Of a stretch of DNA of 47,580 nt, positions 8,539 through 15,428 are shown in pieces. The DNA is from Crocinitomicaceae bacterium. GTDB lineage: Bacteria; Bacteroidota; Bacteroidia; Flavobacteriales_D; Crocinitomicaceae. The translations under genes were made by a program, and so were the position numbers. Location of the stretch: the NCBI GenBank assembly GCA_021740745.1, contig JAIOZF010000016.1, forward strand, positions 1-47,580, in the 5' to 3' direction. Below the pieces are notes generated by a model. The model did not search any database. It had not been told where the DNA came from and worked only from the letters and a program-made list of their open reading frames with translations. How positions within the stretch are numbered: the first letter of the stretch is position 1; each line of letters begins with the position of its first letter.

Positions 8539-9336
8539 ATGAGAAAAATTTTAAGTGTTCTACTTTTTATTCTGATCGCTACCATAAGCTTTGCATCTCT
8601 CTCAATTGAAGGAACTTACCAGGGCAAAAACCTATACATTCAGAATCCGATGGACGATGAAGGCTTCGGTTATTGTGCCACTAAAGTTACAGTTAACGGG
8701 GATATCATGCCAGGAGGAACAAATATGGGCGCTTTTGAAATTGATTTCTCAAATTTTAATATTGCAATTGGTGAACCAGTGTTTATTGTAATCGAACATC
8801 ACGATGGATGTAAACCAAAAATACTTAATCCAGAAGTTTTATTGCCAAGAAGTACTTTTGTTATTTCATCAATTGCTGTAACAACAGGCGGCAAATTAAC
8901 ATGGTCAACGACGTCGGAGCAAGGAAAATTACCTTACATCGTTGAGCAATATCGATGGAACAAGTGGGTAACTGTTGGAGAAGTTCAAGGAAAAGGTACG
9001 ACTGGAGCAAATTCATATGAGTTTCAAGTAACACCGCATTCAGGAGAAAACACCGTTCGTGTTGTTCAAATTGACCATTCTGGTGCTAAAAGAACATCGA
9101 AGGAAGTTAAATTCAAGTCAACAGTTGCAGCAGTTATGAAAAGTCCAGCGAAAGTGAAAGACATCATTAACTTCTCAGCAAATGGAGTTGCTGTTGAAAC
9201 GCGTTATGAGATTTATGACGCTTATGGAAACATTGTTAAGAAGGGCGTTGGATCTTCTGTAAACTGTGAAAATCTTTTAAGAGGAGTATACTACATTAAT
9301 TTTGATAATTTGAACGAGAAGTTTATCAAGAACTAA
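8539..9336 (+). CDS. Secreted protein with probable T9SS type A C-terminal sorting domain
   Basis: 265 residues from ATG 8539; the in-frame start at 8500 lies inside the promoter. The N-terminus MRKILSVLLFILIATISFAS is a signal peptide. A first beta-rich domain (LSIEGTYQGKNLYIQNP) holds two Cys, C45 region (GYCATK) and HDGCKP. A fibronectin-like segment follows (KLTWSTTSEQGKLPYIVEQY). The last ~75 residues (RYEIYDAYGNIVKKG ... LLRGVYYINFDN ... KFIKN) match the Por secretion tail that routes proteins through the type IX system and is removed on export. It is therefore probably a surface or released protein. Its activity is unknown. A strong terminator follows at 9356. Confidence 0.75.
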   Translation: MRKILSVLLFILIATISFASLSIEGTYQGKNLYIQNPMDDEGFGYCATKVTVNGDIMPGGTNMGAFEIDFSNFNIAIGEPVFIVIEHHDGCKPKILNPEVLLPRSTFVISSIAVTTGGKLTWSTTSEQGKLPYIVEQYRWNKWVTVGEVQGKGTTGANSYEFQVTPHSGENTVRVVQIDHSGAKRTSKEVKFKSTVAAVMKSPAKVKDIINFSANGVAVETRYEIYDAYGNIVKKGVGSSVNCENLLRGVYYINFDNLNEKFIKN

Positions 9337-9355
9337 ATTCACATATTTATTTCAT

Positions 9356-9384
9356 AACCTGAGGTTCGCTTCAGGTTTTTTTTT
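9356..9384 (+). terminator. Intrinsic terminator
   Basis: AACCTGA and TCAGGTT arms (9356-9362 and 9371-9377) around an 8-base loop, followed by a run of nine T. It ends the cargo gene just before the epimerase ATG at 9390. Confidence 0.85.
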
Positions 9385-9389
9385 GCCCT

Positions 9390-9797
9390 ATGCTTAGAAA
9401 AATTGAACATTTAGGAATTGCCGTTGCAAACATTGAAGAGTCGCTGATGATGTACGAAACTCTTTTAGGTACAAATTGTTATAAAACAGAATCTGTGGAA
9501 TCAGAAGGTGTGAAAACTGCTTTTCTTCAAGTGGGCGAATCTAAAATTGAATTACTTGAAGCGAGTAATCCATCTTCCCCAATTGCCAAGTTTTTAGAAA
9601 AAAAAGGCCCAGGTATTCATCATATTGCCTTTGATGTTGAGAATATTGAAGCGGAAATAGCACGGCTTACTTCACAGGGATTTGAATTGATACACACCAC
9701 TCCTAAAGATGGAGCAGACAATAAGTTAATCGCTTTTCTTCATCCAAAATCGACCGGAAGCATACTTATTGAGTTGTGTCAAGAAAAGAATTCATAA
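9390..9797 (+). CDS. mce: Methylmalonyl-CoA epimerase
   Basis: 135 residues, the family's normal length. It is a single vicinal-oxygen-chelate protein with two beta-alpha-beta-beta-beta modules: IEHLGIAVANIEESL with metal ligand His7, KIELLEA, GPGIHHIAFDVENIE with the second His, and SILIELCQ with the terminal Glu. It interconverts (R)- and (S)-methylmalonyl-CoA, linking propionyl-CoA carboxylation to methylmalonyl-CoA mutase in the cytoplasm. No mutase gene is in the window. It starts 5 bases after a terminator run, so its promoter must lie in or before that hairpin, or it depends on read-through. Its 3' end overlaps the convergent HAD gene by 19 bases. Confidence 0.93.
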   Translation: MLRKIEHLGIAVANIEESLMMYETLLGTNCYKTESVESEGVKTAFLQVGESKIELLEASNPSSPIAKFLEKKGPGIHHIAFDVENIEAEIARLTSQGFELIHTTPKDGADNKLIAFLHPKSTGSILIELCQEKNS

Positions 9798-10396
9798 AGA
9801 AATTCTGGATTAGTTAAGTGTAACGTTTGCAATCCAATTGATTTTGCACCAACAATATGCTGAAGTGTGTCGTCTATAAAGATGGTTCGCGCTGCTTCTA
9901 AGCCATTTTCTTCGAGCACAAAAGAAAATGCTTGAGTTGTTGGTTTTCGATGCTTTATTTCGTGAGATAAGTACATTTTATGAAACGATTCTTCCATTGC
10001 AGAATCAGTTACTTTTTTCCATTCATCCCGAACCTTTTGAATATGTAGATCATTCGTGTTGCTTAACAAAAATGTCGGTAGTGACTTTTTAAGATCGGCT
10101 AGTAGCGCGATTTTTTTTAACGGGACATCTAATATCATTGCGTTCCATGCCGCTACTACCTTATTAGGGCTAGTTCCAAAAGGTAGGTGAGGAAGCAATA
10201 AATTTATAAAGTGCTGAGTGGATATTTTACCTGTTTCATAAGAATCAAATAAATCGCTCTGTGCCATTTGTGAATAGACTTGTTCAAAATTTGTCATACC
10301 CAATTCATGAAAAGCACTTATTGTTTTCTGATAATCCAAATTAATAATTACGCCACCAAGGTCAAATATTACCGCGTCGAAGGAGTTCATTTTCAT
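9779..10396 (-). CDS. HAD-superfamily hydrolase, subfamily IA (YihX-like)
   Basis: 205 residues from ATG 10396 (10390 also possible). Motif I is AVIFDLGGVIINLDY with nucleophile Asp12. Motif II is FLLSNTND, motif III has Lys in IKHRKPTTQAF, and motif IV is TIFIDDTLQHI. The glycine two residues after the nucleophile is shared with YihX-type enzymes and does not by itself mean loss of activity. The helical cap follows motif I, as in subclass IA. It probably hydrolyses a small phosphate ester in the cytoplasm; the substrate cannot be read from sequence. Its 3' end overlaps mce by 19 bases, with no terminator between them. Confidence 0.85.
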   Translation of the reverse strand: MKMNSFDAVIFDLGGVIINLDYQKTISAFHELGMTNFEQVYSQMAQSDLFDSYETGKISTQHFINLLLPHLPFGTSPNKVVAAWNAMILDVPLKKIALLADLKKSLPTFLLSNTNDLHIQKVRDEWKKVTDSAMEESFHKMYLSHEIKHRKPTTQAFSFVLEENGLEAARTIFIDDTLQHIVGAKSIGLQTLHLTNPEFLYEFFS

Positions 10397-10409
10397 GATG
10401 CAAAGAAAC

Positions 10410-10440
10410 AAAAAAGAGGTGACCTTTTGGACACCTCTTT
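10410..10440 (-). terminator. Intrinsic terminator of the YceI gene
   Basis: Nine-base arms AAAGAGGTG and CACCTCTTT (10413-10421, 10432-10440). On the minus strand they are followed by six T. It lies between the YceI stop and the HAD start. Confidence 0.85.
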
Positions 10441-10459
10441 ACTCATAAACGAGTGAGAA

Positions 10460-11056
10460 TTATTTTTTCAATTGAACATTTAAATCAAATGCAATTGCAG
10501 ATTGAATTTTTTCTCCAGTAGTTGGATCTGCTTGCATTCCTGCCATATTCAAAGAAGCAAAATCAACATCAAATTTACCAACGATTGAAGCTCCGTTTTC
10601 ATCAGCTACCAATTTCGCATCTAAGTCCTGCTCGATATCTTGACCAAGCACGTTAATAGTTGCTGACAACTTACCATTCTCATAACCGTTCAATGTAACT
10701 TTAACAATTGCATTTTTAGCTGTATTGAAGAAATCCTCAGCCATTAAATGTCCAACTAACATTGCTTTTTTATCTTCGGGCAACATTGCGTCAGTATTAG
10801 CAATTGTATTCAAGTCAATTGTAAACGATCCAGCCACTAGAGCATCACCTTCCATTTCAATAGATCCATCTGTAATACTTACAGTACCTTCATGGAAATA
10901 TTCAGCACTCTTGCTACCTTTCCACTTCAAACTAGAAGTCGCAGCATCTAATTTATAGCTAACTTTTTCAACTTTTTCTGCTCCATTTTCACTTGATCCA
11001 CAAGACGCAAAACCAAAAGCAATCGCTCCAACTAAAAGGAAATTTAACATTTTCAT
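10460..11056 (-). CDS. YceI-family lipoprotein
   Basis: 198 residues from ATG 11056, which begins MKMLNFLLVGAIAFGFASCGSS, a lipoprotein signal with lipobox FASC; an ATG at 11122 would add 22 residues across the promoter. The mature part is a YceI-like lipocalin-type barrel: VSYKLDAATSSLKWKGSK, GSIEMEGDALVAGSFTIDLNTI, the helix around LVGHLMAEDFFNTAKN, and the closing strand IAFDLNVQLKK. YceI proteins bind a polyisoprenoid chain and are periplasmic; here it would be lipid-anchored. It is monocistronic, with its own promoter, a nearby palindrome and a terminator. Confidence 0.88.
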   Translation of the reverse strand: MKMLNFLLVGAIAFGFASCGSSENGAEKVEKVSYKLDAATSSLKWKGSKSAEYFHEGTVSITDGSIEMEGDALVAGSFTIDLNTIANTDAMLPEDKKAMLVGHLMAEDFFNTAKNAIVKVTLNGYENGKLSATINVLGQDIEQDLDAKLVADENGASIVGKFDVDFASLNMAGMQADPTTGEKIQSAIAFDLNVQLKK

Positions 11057-11081
11057 ACGTTCATTTTTAAAATTTGTAATG

Positions 11082-11089
11082 CAAATATA
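11082..11089 (-). promoter_or_regulatory. -7 element of the YceI promoter
   Basis: On the minus strand this reads TATATTTG, an exact TAnnTTTG match, 25 bases before ATG 11056. The -33 zone has no TTG and is occupied by the inverted repeat at 11102-11122. Confidence 0.45.
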
Positions 11090-11101
11090 CTTAAATATAA
11101 A

Positions 11102-11122
11102 TACCATGGTATATATTACCAT
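11102..11122. promoter_or_regulatory. Overlapping inverted repeats, possible operator
   Basis: TACCATGGTA (11102-11111) is a perfect palindrome, and ATGGTA-N5-TACCAT (11106-11122) overlaps it. The site is 12-33 bases upstream of the YceI -7 element, where a -33 box should be. That position suggests binding of an activator or repressor; this is inference. Confidence 0.35.
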
Positions 11123-11147
11123 GTATTGTTTAAAATATTTTTTTCAT

Positions 11148-11180
11148 TTGTCGTTGAATAACTGAAATCACTTAACTTCG
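11148..11180 (+). promoter_or_regulatory. Possible promoter of the cyclase-family gene
   Basis: TTG at 11148-11150, then 22 bases, then TAACTTCG at 11173-11180 (one mismatch from TAnnTTTG). The ATG is at 11191, giving a very short leader. Confidence 0.35.
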
Positions 11181-11190
11181 AAAATAAAAA

Positions 11191-11961
11191 ATGAAGCTAT
11201 TTCTTTCTTCTGAGCAGTATATAGATACAAATCATCCATTGGATATTTCACTACCACTTTCCAATACAAGCGAAAATCCGAGAGCATGGTATGTAGATAT
11301 TCCTGAATTTGAACCAGTTAGAGCGAATGGATATATTGGATCCATAAAGGAAGGAGGTTCGGTGAATTTTAGAAATATATTTTTTAATCCTCATGGACAT
11401 GGAACACATACAGAGTGTTTAGGTCATATTACCGAAGAGATTTATTCAATTAATGACACCATGAAAACATTTATGTGTGTCGCCCAACTTGTTTCGATAA
11501 CTCCGAAGAAAAAACTCTTTATGGAAAATGATGAACAAGATGATATGGTTACCATCGACCAGCTGAAATCTCTTGAAATAGCATCAAATGTTGAAGCGCT
11601 TATTTTGCGCACCATGCCGAATGAAGAGTCTAAAAAACACAAAAACTACTCATCAACTAATCCTCCATATTTAGATGTGAAATGCATTGAATTCTTTAAT
11701 AAGCATAAGATAAAACACCTTTTAGTTGATACCCCTTCAGTTGATCGTGAATCGGATGGCGGAGAGTTGGCTTTTCACCATGCTTTTTGGGGTGTGCCAG
11801 ACAATTTGAATTTTGATCGCACAATTACAGAATTAATATTTGTTGAGGATGAAATTGTTGATGGCACTTATATCTTAGATTTGCAAGTTGCTCCATTTGA
11901 AAATGATGCTGCACCTAGTCGACCGGTGTTATACAAAATTCTAGAAACAAAAAAAGGTTGA
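11191..11961 (+). CDS. Cyclase-family (kynurenine formamidase-like) metal hydrolase
   Basis: 256 residues. The family signature HxGTHxD/E appears as HGHGTHTE in NPHGHGTHTECLGH near residue 70. His residues in this motif bind the catalytic metal in bacterial kynurenine formamidase and other cyclase-family amide or ester hydrolases. Further family blocks are LILRTMPN, a segment ending in HLLVDTPSVDRESDGG, and LDLQVAPFENDAAPSRP near the C-terminus. The usual Asp after the second His is Glu here. No kynurenine-pathway gene is nearby, so the substrate is open. Its stop codon lies inside the left arm of the terminator at 11952. Confidence 0.8.
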   Translation: MKLFLSSEQYIDTNHPLDISLPLSNTSENPRAWYVDIPEFEPVRANGYIGSIKEGGSVNFRNIFFNPHGHGTHTECLGHITEEIYSINDTMKTFMCVAQLVSITPKKKLFMENDEQDDMVTIDQLKSLEIASNVEALILRTMPNEESKKHKNYSSTNPPYLDVKCIEFFNKHKIKHLLVDTPSVDRESDGGELAFHHAFWGVPDNLNFDRTITELIFVEDEIVDGTYILDLQVAPFENDAAPSRPVLYKILETKKG

Positions 11962-11983
11962 CCCGCTGATCAACCTTTTGTTT
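11952..11983. terminator. Bidirectional intrinsic terminator
   Basis: Ten-base arms AAAAGGTTGA and TCAACCTTTT (11952-11961, 11970-11979) with an 8-base loop. On the minus strand the stem is followed by a T run reaching seven T; on the plus strand by TTTTGTTT. The TGA stop of the cyclase gene is inside the stem. Confidence 0.75.
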
Positions 11984-12060
11984 AGTAGTAAATTAGTTTT
12001 ATTCGTATTACAACAAACTTTCTAAAGTAGTAAGATAGAAAGTAAAGCGATTATGTACTT

Positions 12061-12243
12061 TAATAAAAACACAGGTTACTTCTTATGGGTAACTAAAGTT
12101 ACCACTCGGAAATAAAAGAGGTGAAAGAACTGTTATACTCTTTAATCAAACTAGAAAATGAAAACTGCCTCTCCAAGCAGCGTACCTCTTTATGCTATTT
12201 CAAAGTTGCCATAAGAAGATAACCTGATTTTTCTCCTTATTTC
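12061..12243 (-). ncRNA. Structured non-coding RNA, 6S-like candidate
   Basis: The minus strand can form a long rod. The outer arms are CAGGTTATCTTCTTATGG (12226 to 12209) and CCATAAGAAGTAACCTG (12088 to 12072): 17 pairs with a one-base bulge. They are extended outward by AAAAA/TTTTT (12228-12232 with 12065-12069). Inside is an open region carrying a small hairpin GGTAACT-AA-AGTTACC (12088-12103) next to the 3' arm. A terminal stem AAAGAGGT/ACCTCTTT follows (12184-12191 with 12115-12122), then a CTGC/GCAG hairpin (12165-12180). A closing stem, central bubble with a 3'-side hairpin, and terminal stem at ~180 nt is the plan of 6S RNA, which binds RNA polymerase. A minus-strand promoter lies at 12250-12278, and a U run follows the stem. 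The structure is solid; the family name is inference. Confidence 0.5.
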
Positions 12244-12249
12244 TTGTAT

Positions 12250-12278
12250 CAAACATACTAAGTTTAATTGTAGCCAAA
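12250..12278 (-). promoter_or_regulatory. Minus-strand promoter in the convergent gap
   Basis: On the minus strand TTTG (12278-12275) and TATGTTTG (12257-12250, exact TAnnTTTG) are separated by 17 bases, within the range known for flavobacterial promoters. The predicted start near 12243 matches the 5' end of the structured RNA. No protein gene begins downstream. Confidence 0.5.
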
Positions 12279-12339
12279 TGGACAAATGAATATTCAGCTA
12301 TCTTAATTGAACAAAACGCTTCTTTGAATTATTTTTACC

Positions 12340-13083
12340 TTAAAGGTTTTCTAAAATTTTGAAGAATACATCTCTTTTTGCAGGACTCAATGGAACTTCA
12401 GAGCCATCTTTCATAACCACGGATCCGCCATTTCCTTTGTCATAACGATCTACATAATCAAGATTAATTAAGTGGGATTGTTGTACACGCAAAAAATTGT
12501 GACTTGTAAGTAATGTTTCATACTCTTTTAGTGTTTTGGAAACTAAAATTTTCTTCCCACCGGCTAGAAAAAACGAAGTGTAATTCCTGTCAGCTTCACA
12601 ACGAATAATAGTATCTAGTTCGACAACATGGACGCTTTCTTGTGTTTTTAAAACAAGTCTTCGTTTTACATTCGGGTTAATATTGTGCTGAAGGGCATCA
12701 AATTGACTCTCTTCTTTCTTTTCGTCAATGGTTTTAATTGCTTTCTCAACAGCATTTTTCAATTCCTCCACATCAATCGGTTTCAGAATGTAATCTAAGG
12801 CACTAAATTTTATGGCTTTAATCGCAAACTCTTCATGAGCTGTAATAAAAATAACTTCAAAGTTTTTGTTTTTGATGCCTTTTATAACATCGAAACCAGT
12901 GCCATCAGGCATTTGAATATCAAGAAAAACAATATCAGGAGAATTATCTTCAATAGATTTTATTCCTGATTCCACGTTGTTTCCACCTTGAAACGCTTGT
13001 ATCTCAAAACCGAAAGAATTAATCATCTTCACAATCAATTCACGAGTTCTATTCTCATCATCTATTACGATTGCCTTTTTCAT
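12340..13083 (-). CDS. LytTR-family response regulator
   Basis: 247 residues. Residues 1-120 are a receiver domain: acidic pair D8-D9, phosphoacceptor D55 in DIVFLDIQMPDG, Thr in FITAHEE and the conserved Lys in DYILKPID. Residues ~145-247 are a LytTR DNA-binding domain (LKTQESVHVVELDTIIRCEADRNYT ... SHNFLRVQQSHLINLDYVD). LytTR proteins bind pairs of short direct repeats upstream of target promoters. The gene follows the sensor kinase gene with a single base between, so the two are cotranscribed and almost certainly partners. A direct repeat at 15333-15360 in front of the kinase gene could be its own site. Confidence 0.92.
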   Translation of the reverse strand: MKKAIVIDDENRTRELIVKMINSFGFEIQAFQGGNNVESGIKSIEDNSPDIVFLDIQMPDGTGFDVIKGIKNKNFEVIFITAHEEFAIKAIKFSALDYILKPIDVEELKNAVEKAIKTIDEKKEESQFDALQHNINPNVKRRLVLKTQESVHVVELDTIIRCEADRNYTSFFLAGGKKILVSKTLKEYETLLTSHNFLRVQQSHLINLDYVDRYDKGNGGSVVMKDGSEVPLSPAKRDVFFKILENL

Positions 13084-13084
13084 G

Positions 13085-15310
13085 TTAAGAGTTTTTAAGA
13101 TTTTCAGCCTTGTATGGAAGCGAAATTAAAACTTTTGTGCCTGTATTCAACTTTTTGTTGAAATCTTCTACAATTAATCGACCTTCCGTACGATACTTTT
13201 TACTCATGTTATCAATTCGATCTTTGGTGATTTTCATCGCCATACTTTTATGATCCTTGCTCTTTTTGTTTAATTCAGCTCCTTTACGACCAATTCCATT
13301 ATCTTCTATGATGACGTTCAGCATGTTATTTTGTTTACTGAATGATATAAGTATGAATCCTCCCTCAATTGTATGAAGCTGGCCATGTTCAATTGCATTT
13401 TCAATAAAAGGTTGTGTAATCATTGGTGGAATTACTGCACCTTCTTCGAATAAAATATCTTCACATTCGATCGAATAATTAAATCGGTCTTCAAATCTCA
13501 ATTTTTGAGTTTCTAAGTACTTTTGAAGGATTTCAATCTCTGTTTCTATCGGGATGAATTCCTTCGGAGAATTTTCCAAAATTAAACGCATCAATCTCGA
13601 AAAGTTCACCAAAAATTTGGAAGAATTCTCCGTATCGTTTTCATAAATATAACTTTGAATTACCGACATGGCGTTAAATACAAAGTGGGGATTCATTTGA
13701 GCCCGCAGAAGGGTTTGCGACATCTCGGCTTCTTTTCTTTCTTGTTTAATTCTTGTTTGGTTCCAACGATAAAAGACAATGATTCCTGCGAGGACACTAA
13801 TAATTAAAAAGCCGATGATAAAGTACATCTGGGAATTATTTCGCAATTGAACGTTTTCCAATTTTGTAGATGTAAAGGCACGTTCCTGACGCTGACGTTC
13901 AATTGAATCTGATTGCATCATAATTAATCGATCTCGCTGCTCAGAGCGATACAACTCACTTAATTCGGCAATTTTAGTGGCTGATTGAATTGTTGTATTA
14001 CTGTCTTGATAGTCCAAGTACATGTCTAAGTATTTCAATGCCTCATTCGTTTTACCGACATCCCGATATACATCTGCAATCTCTCGGAAAGTTGAGTAAA
14101 TCTGATTTTTAGAACCAAATTGCTCTCGAATTTCAATTGATCGTTGCAAATAATTCAAGGCATTCGCATACTTTTTTTGTTTTCGGAATACTGTCCCAAC
14201 ATTATGATAAACACCTGCAATTTTTTCCTTATTTCCAGTTGATTCGTAAAAAACCAATGATTTATTGAAACTACTGGCTGCAAGCGTGTAATCTTTTTGC
14301 TCTCGATAAATCATTCCCAAGATATCGTAAGCTTCACCTAAACCATTGAAGTCATTTAATTCCGATAACAAACGAATGGCTCTTTGGGTGCTTTCAATCG
14401 CTTTTTTGAATTCTTTTCGTCCAAAATAGATAGTTCCTAAATTAGAAAGAGCCAATCCCATCTGGTGATAATCGGCGATTTTTTGAGCATGTTCGTAGGA
14501 TTGCTTGAAATAATATTCAGCATCATTCAAATTGTATATGAGTCGCTGAGATACGCCCAATTCACGATTGTATTTGGCTAAACGAAAACGGTCATTTACT
14601 TCCAACGCCAATTGCAAGCTGATAATGTTTTTTGCTACACTTAGCTCTAATTGACCAAAATAGGCATACACCCTTGCTTGAGTGTTGAAACTTTCAGCAA
14701 GAATACTCTTGTTTGATGTTCGACGGGCAAATTGAATCGACATTTCCGTGTAACGAAGTGCCGAGTCCTTTTTATTGTCGAGCATAAAGTTAAAGGCGAT
14801 TAAGTTCTTCACCTCCGCAATTTTGGCATTTTGCCTTTTCTTCTCAGCAATTTTCTGTGCATTTTTTAAATAGAAATCTGCTGTTTCAAACTCTAATAAA
14901 TTACTGTGATAATTACCAAGATGCTTATAAATCTTAAAAGATACTTCCTCCGTATTTAAACGATTTAAAAACTGCTGACAACCAAGTACATCTCTGAAAT
15001 ACTCTTCTTGTCGCCCCAAAATTTCGTTCACTTCGGCACTGTAAATCAAGGCACTGAACCTTATTGAATCGTCGAAAACACGACTTTTTTGTAACAAAAC
15101 ATCTTTTAAAGAATCGGCGCGGTAAATATTATTCGATTTGTAGTATTCACCAAGAATCAACAAGCGCTTAAAACGTTTCGATTCATCCTTTTCTTTGCGA
15201 ATGGATTCCAATAATTGCTTTTCCCGGGCTGTTTGACTATGACCAACAGTGGGTAATAGGATGAAAAAACTCATCACAATTAAATACAAGATATGTTTGT
15301 TCAATCGCAT
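13085..15310 (-). CDS. TPR-containing sensor histidine kinase (LytS/HisK family)
   Basis: 741 residues. Signal peptide MRLNKHILYLIVMSFFILLPTVGHSQ, then a periplasmic region of about 450 residues of tetratricopeptide repeats (for example ALSNLGTIYFGRKEFKKAIESTQ and GVYHNVGTVFRKQKKYANALNYL). A short coiled segment, one membrane span (~residues 493-512, FIIGFLIISVLAGIIVFY) and a cytoplasmic kinase follow. The phosphoacceptor is His542 in QMNPHFVFNAM of the His_kinase (PF06580) type. The ATPase domain shows QPFIENAIEHGQ and the G-box IEDNGIGRKG. The kinase should autophosphorylate and pass phosphate to the adjacent LytTR regulator. TPR sensors of this plan are common in Bacteroidota; the signal is unknown. 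Confidence 0.92.
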   Translation of the reverse strand: MRLNKHILYLIVMSFFILLPTVGHSQTAREKQLLESIRKEKDESKRFKRLLILGEYYKSNNIYRADSLKDVLLQKSRVFDDSIRFSALIYSAEVNEILGRQEEYFRDVLGCQQFLNRLNTEEVSFKIYKHLGNYHSNLLEFETADFYLKNAQKIAEKKRQNAKIAEVKNLIAFNFMLDNKKDSALRYTEMSIQFARRTSNKSILAESFNTQARVYAYFGQLELSVAKNIISLQLALEVNDRFRLAKYNRELGVSQRLIYNLNDAEYYFKQSYEHAQKIADYHQMGLALSNLGTIYFGRKEFKKAIESTQRAIRLLSELNDFNGLGEAYDILGMIYREQKDYTLAASSFNKSLVFYESTGNKEKIAGVYHNVGTVFRKQKKYANALNYLQRSIEIREQFGSKNQIYSTFREIADVYRDVGKTNEALKYLDMYLDYQDSNTTIQSATKIAELSELYRSEQRDRLIMMQSDSIERQRQERAFTSTKLENVQLRNNSQMYFIIGFLIISVLAGIIVFYRWNQTRIKQERKEAEMSQTLLRAQMNPHFVFNAMSVIQSYIYENDTENSSKFLVNFSRLMRLILENSPKEFIPIETEIEILQKYLETQKLRFEDRFNYSIECEDILFEEGAVIPPMITQPFIENAIEHGQLHTIEGGFILISFSKQNNMLNVIIEDNGIGRKGAELNKKSKDHKSMAMKITKDRIDNMSKKYRTEGRLIVEDFNKKLNTGTKVLISLPYKAENLKNS

Positions 15311-15320
15311 TCTCGAATCT

Positions 15321-15360
15321 AAAGGTAGTATTTTGACTCATAATTTTACTTTGACTCATC
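15321..15360 (-). promoter_or_regulatory. Direct repeat and -7-like element before the kinase/regulator operon
   Basis: TTTGACTCAT occurs twice (15333-15342 and 15351-15360), 18 bases apart start to start. It sits immediately upstream of TACCTTTA (minus strand, 15328 to 15321), one mismatch from TAnnTTTG. Paired direct repeats are the usual LytTR target form, so autoregulation is plausible. Confidence 0.4.
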
Positions 15361-15398
15361 AAATATTCTTGTGGTGATTAATTCTCCTCTTGAATTCC

Positions 15399-15406
15399 TA
15401 TCTTTG
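15399..15406 (+). promoter_or_regulatory. -7 element before leuS
   Basis: TATCTTTG, an exact TAnnTTTG match, 22 bases before ATG 15429. No TTG is present at 17-23 bases upstream. Confidence 0.4.
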
Positions 15407-15428
15407 GAACCTTAAATTCAAGAATAGA

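Noticed and set aside
9779-10396. HAD protein as a catalytically dead enzyme because of Gly two residues after the nucleophile
   Set aside because: The DLGxV motif occurs in active YihX-type phosphatases, and the other three HAD motifs are intact.
12061-12243. Short open frames in the 12-kb gap as a small protein gene
   Set aside because: None has a plausible start or domain, and the strong complementary arms explain the sequence better as RNA.
15399-15428. Use of TTG 15390 as the leuS start
   Set aside because: It lies upstream of the TATCTTTG promoter element, and the ATG at 15429 gives the family's normal N-terminus.
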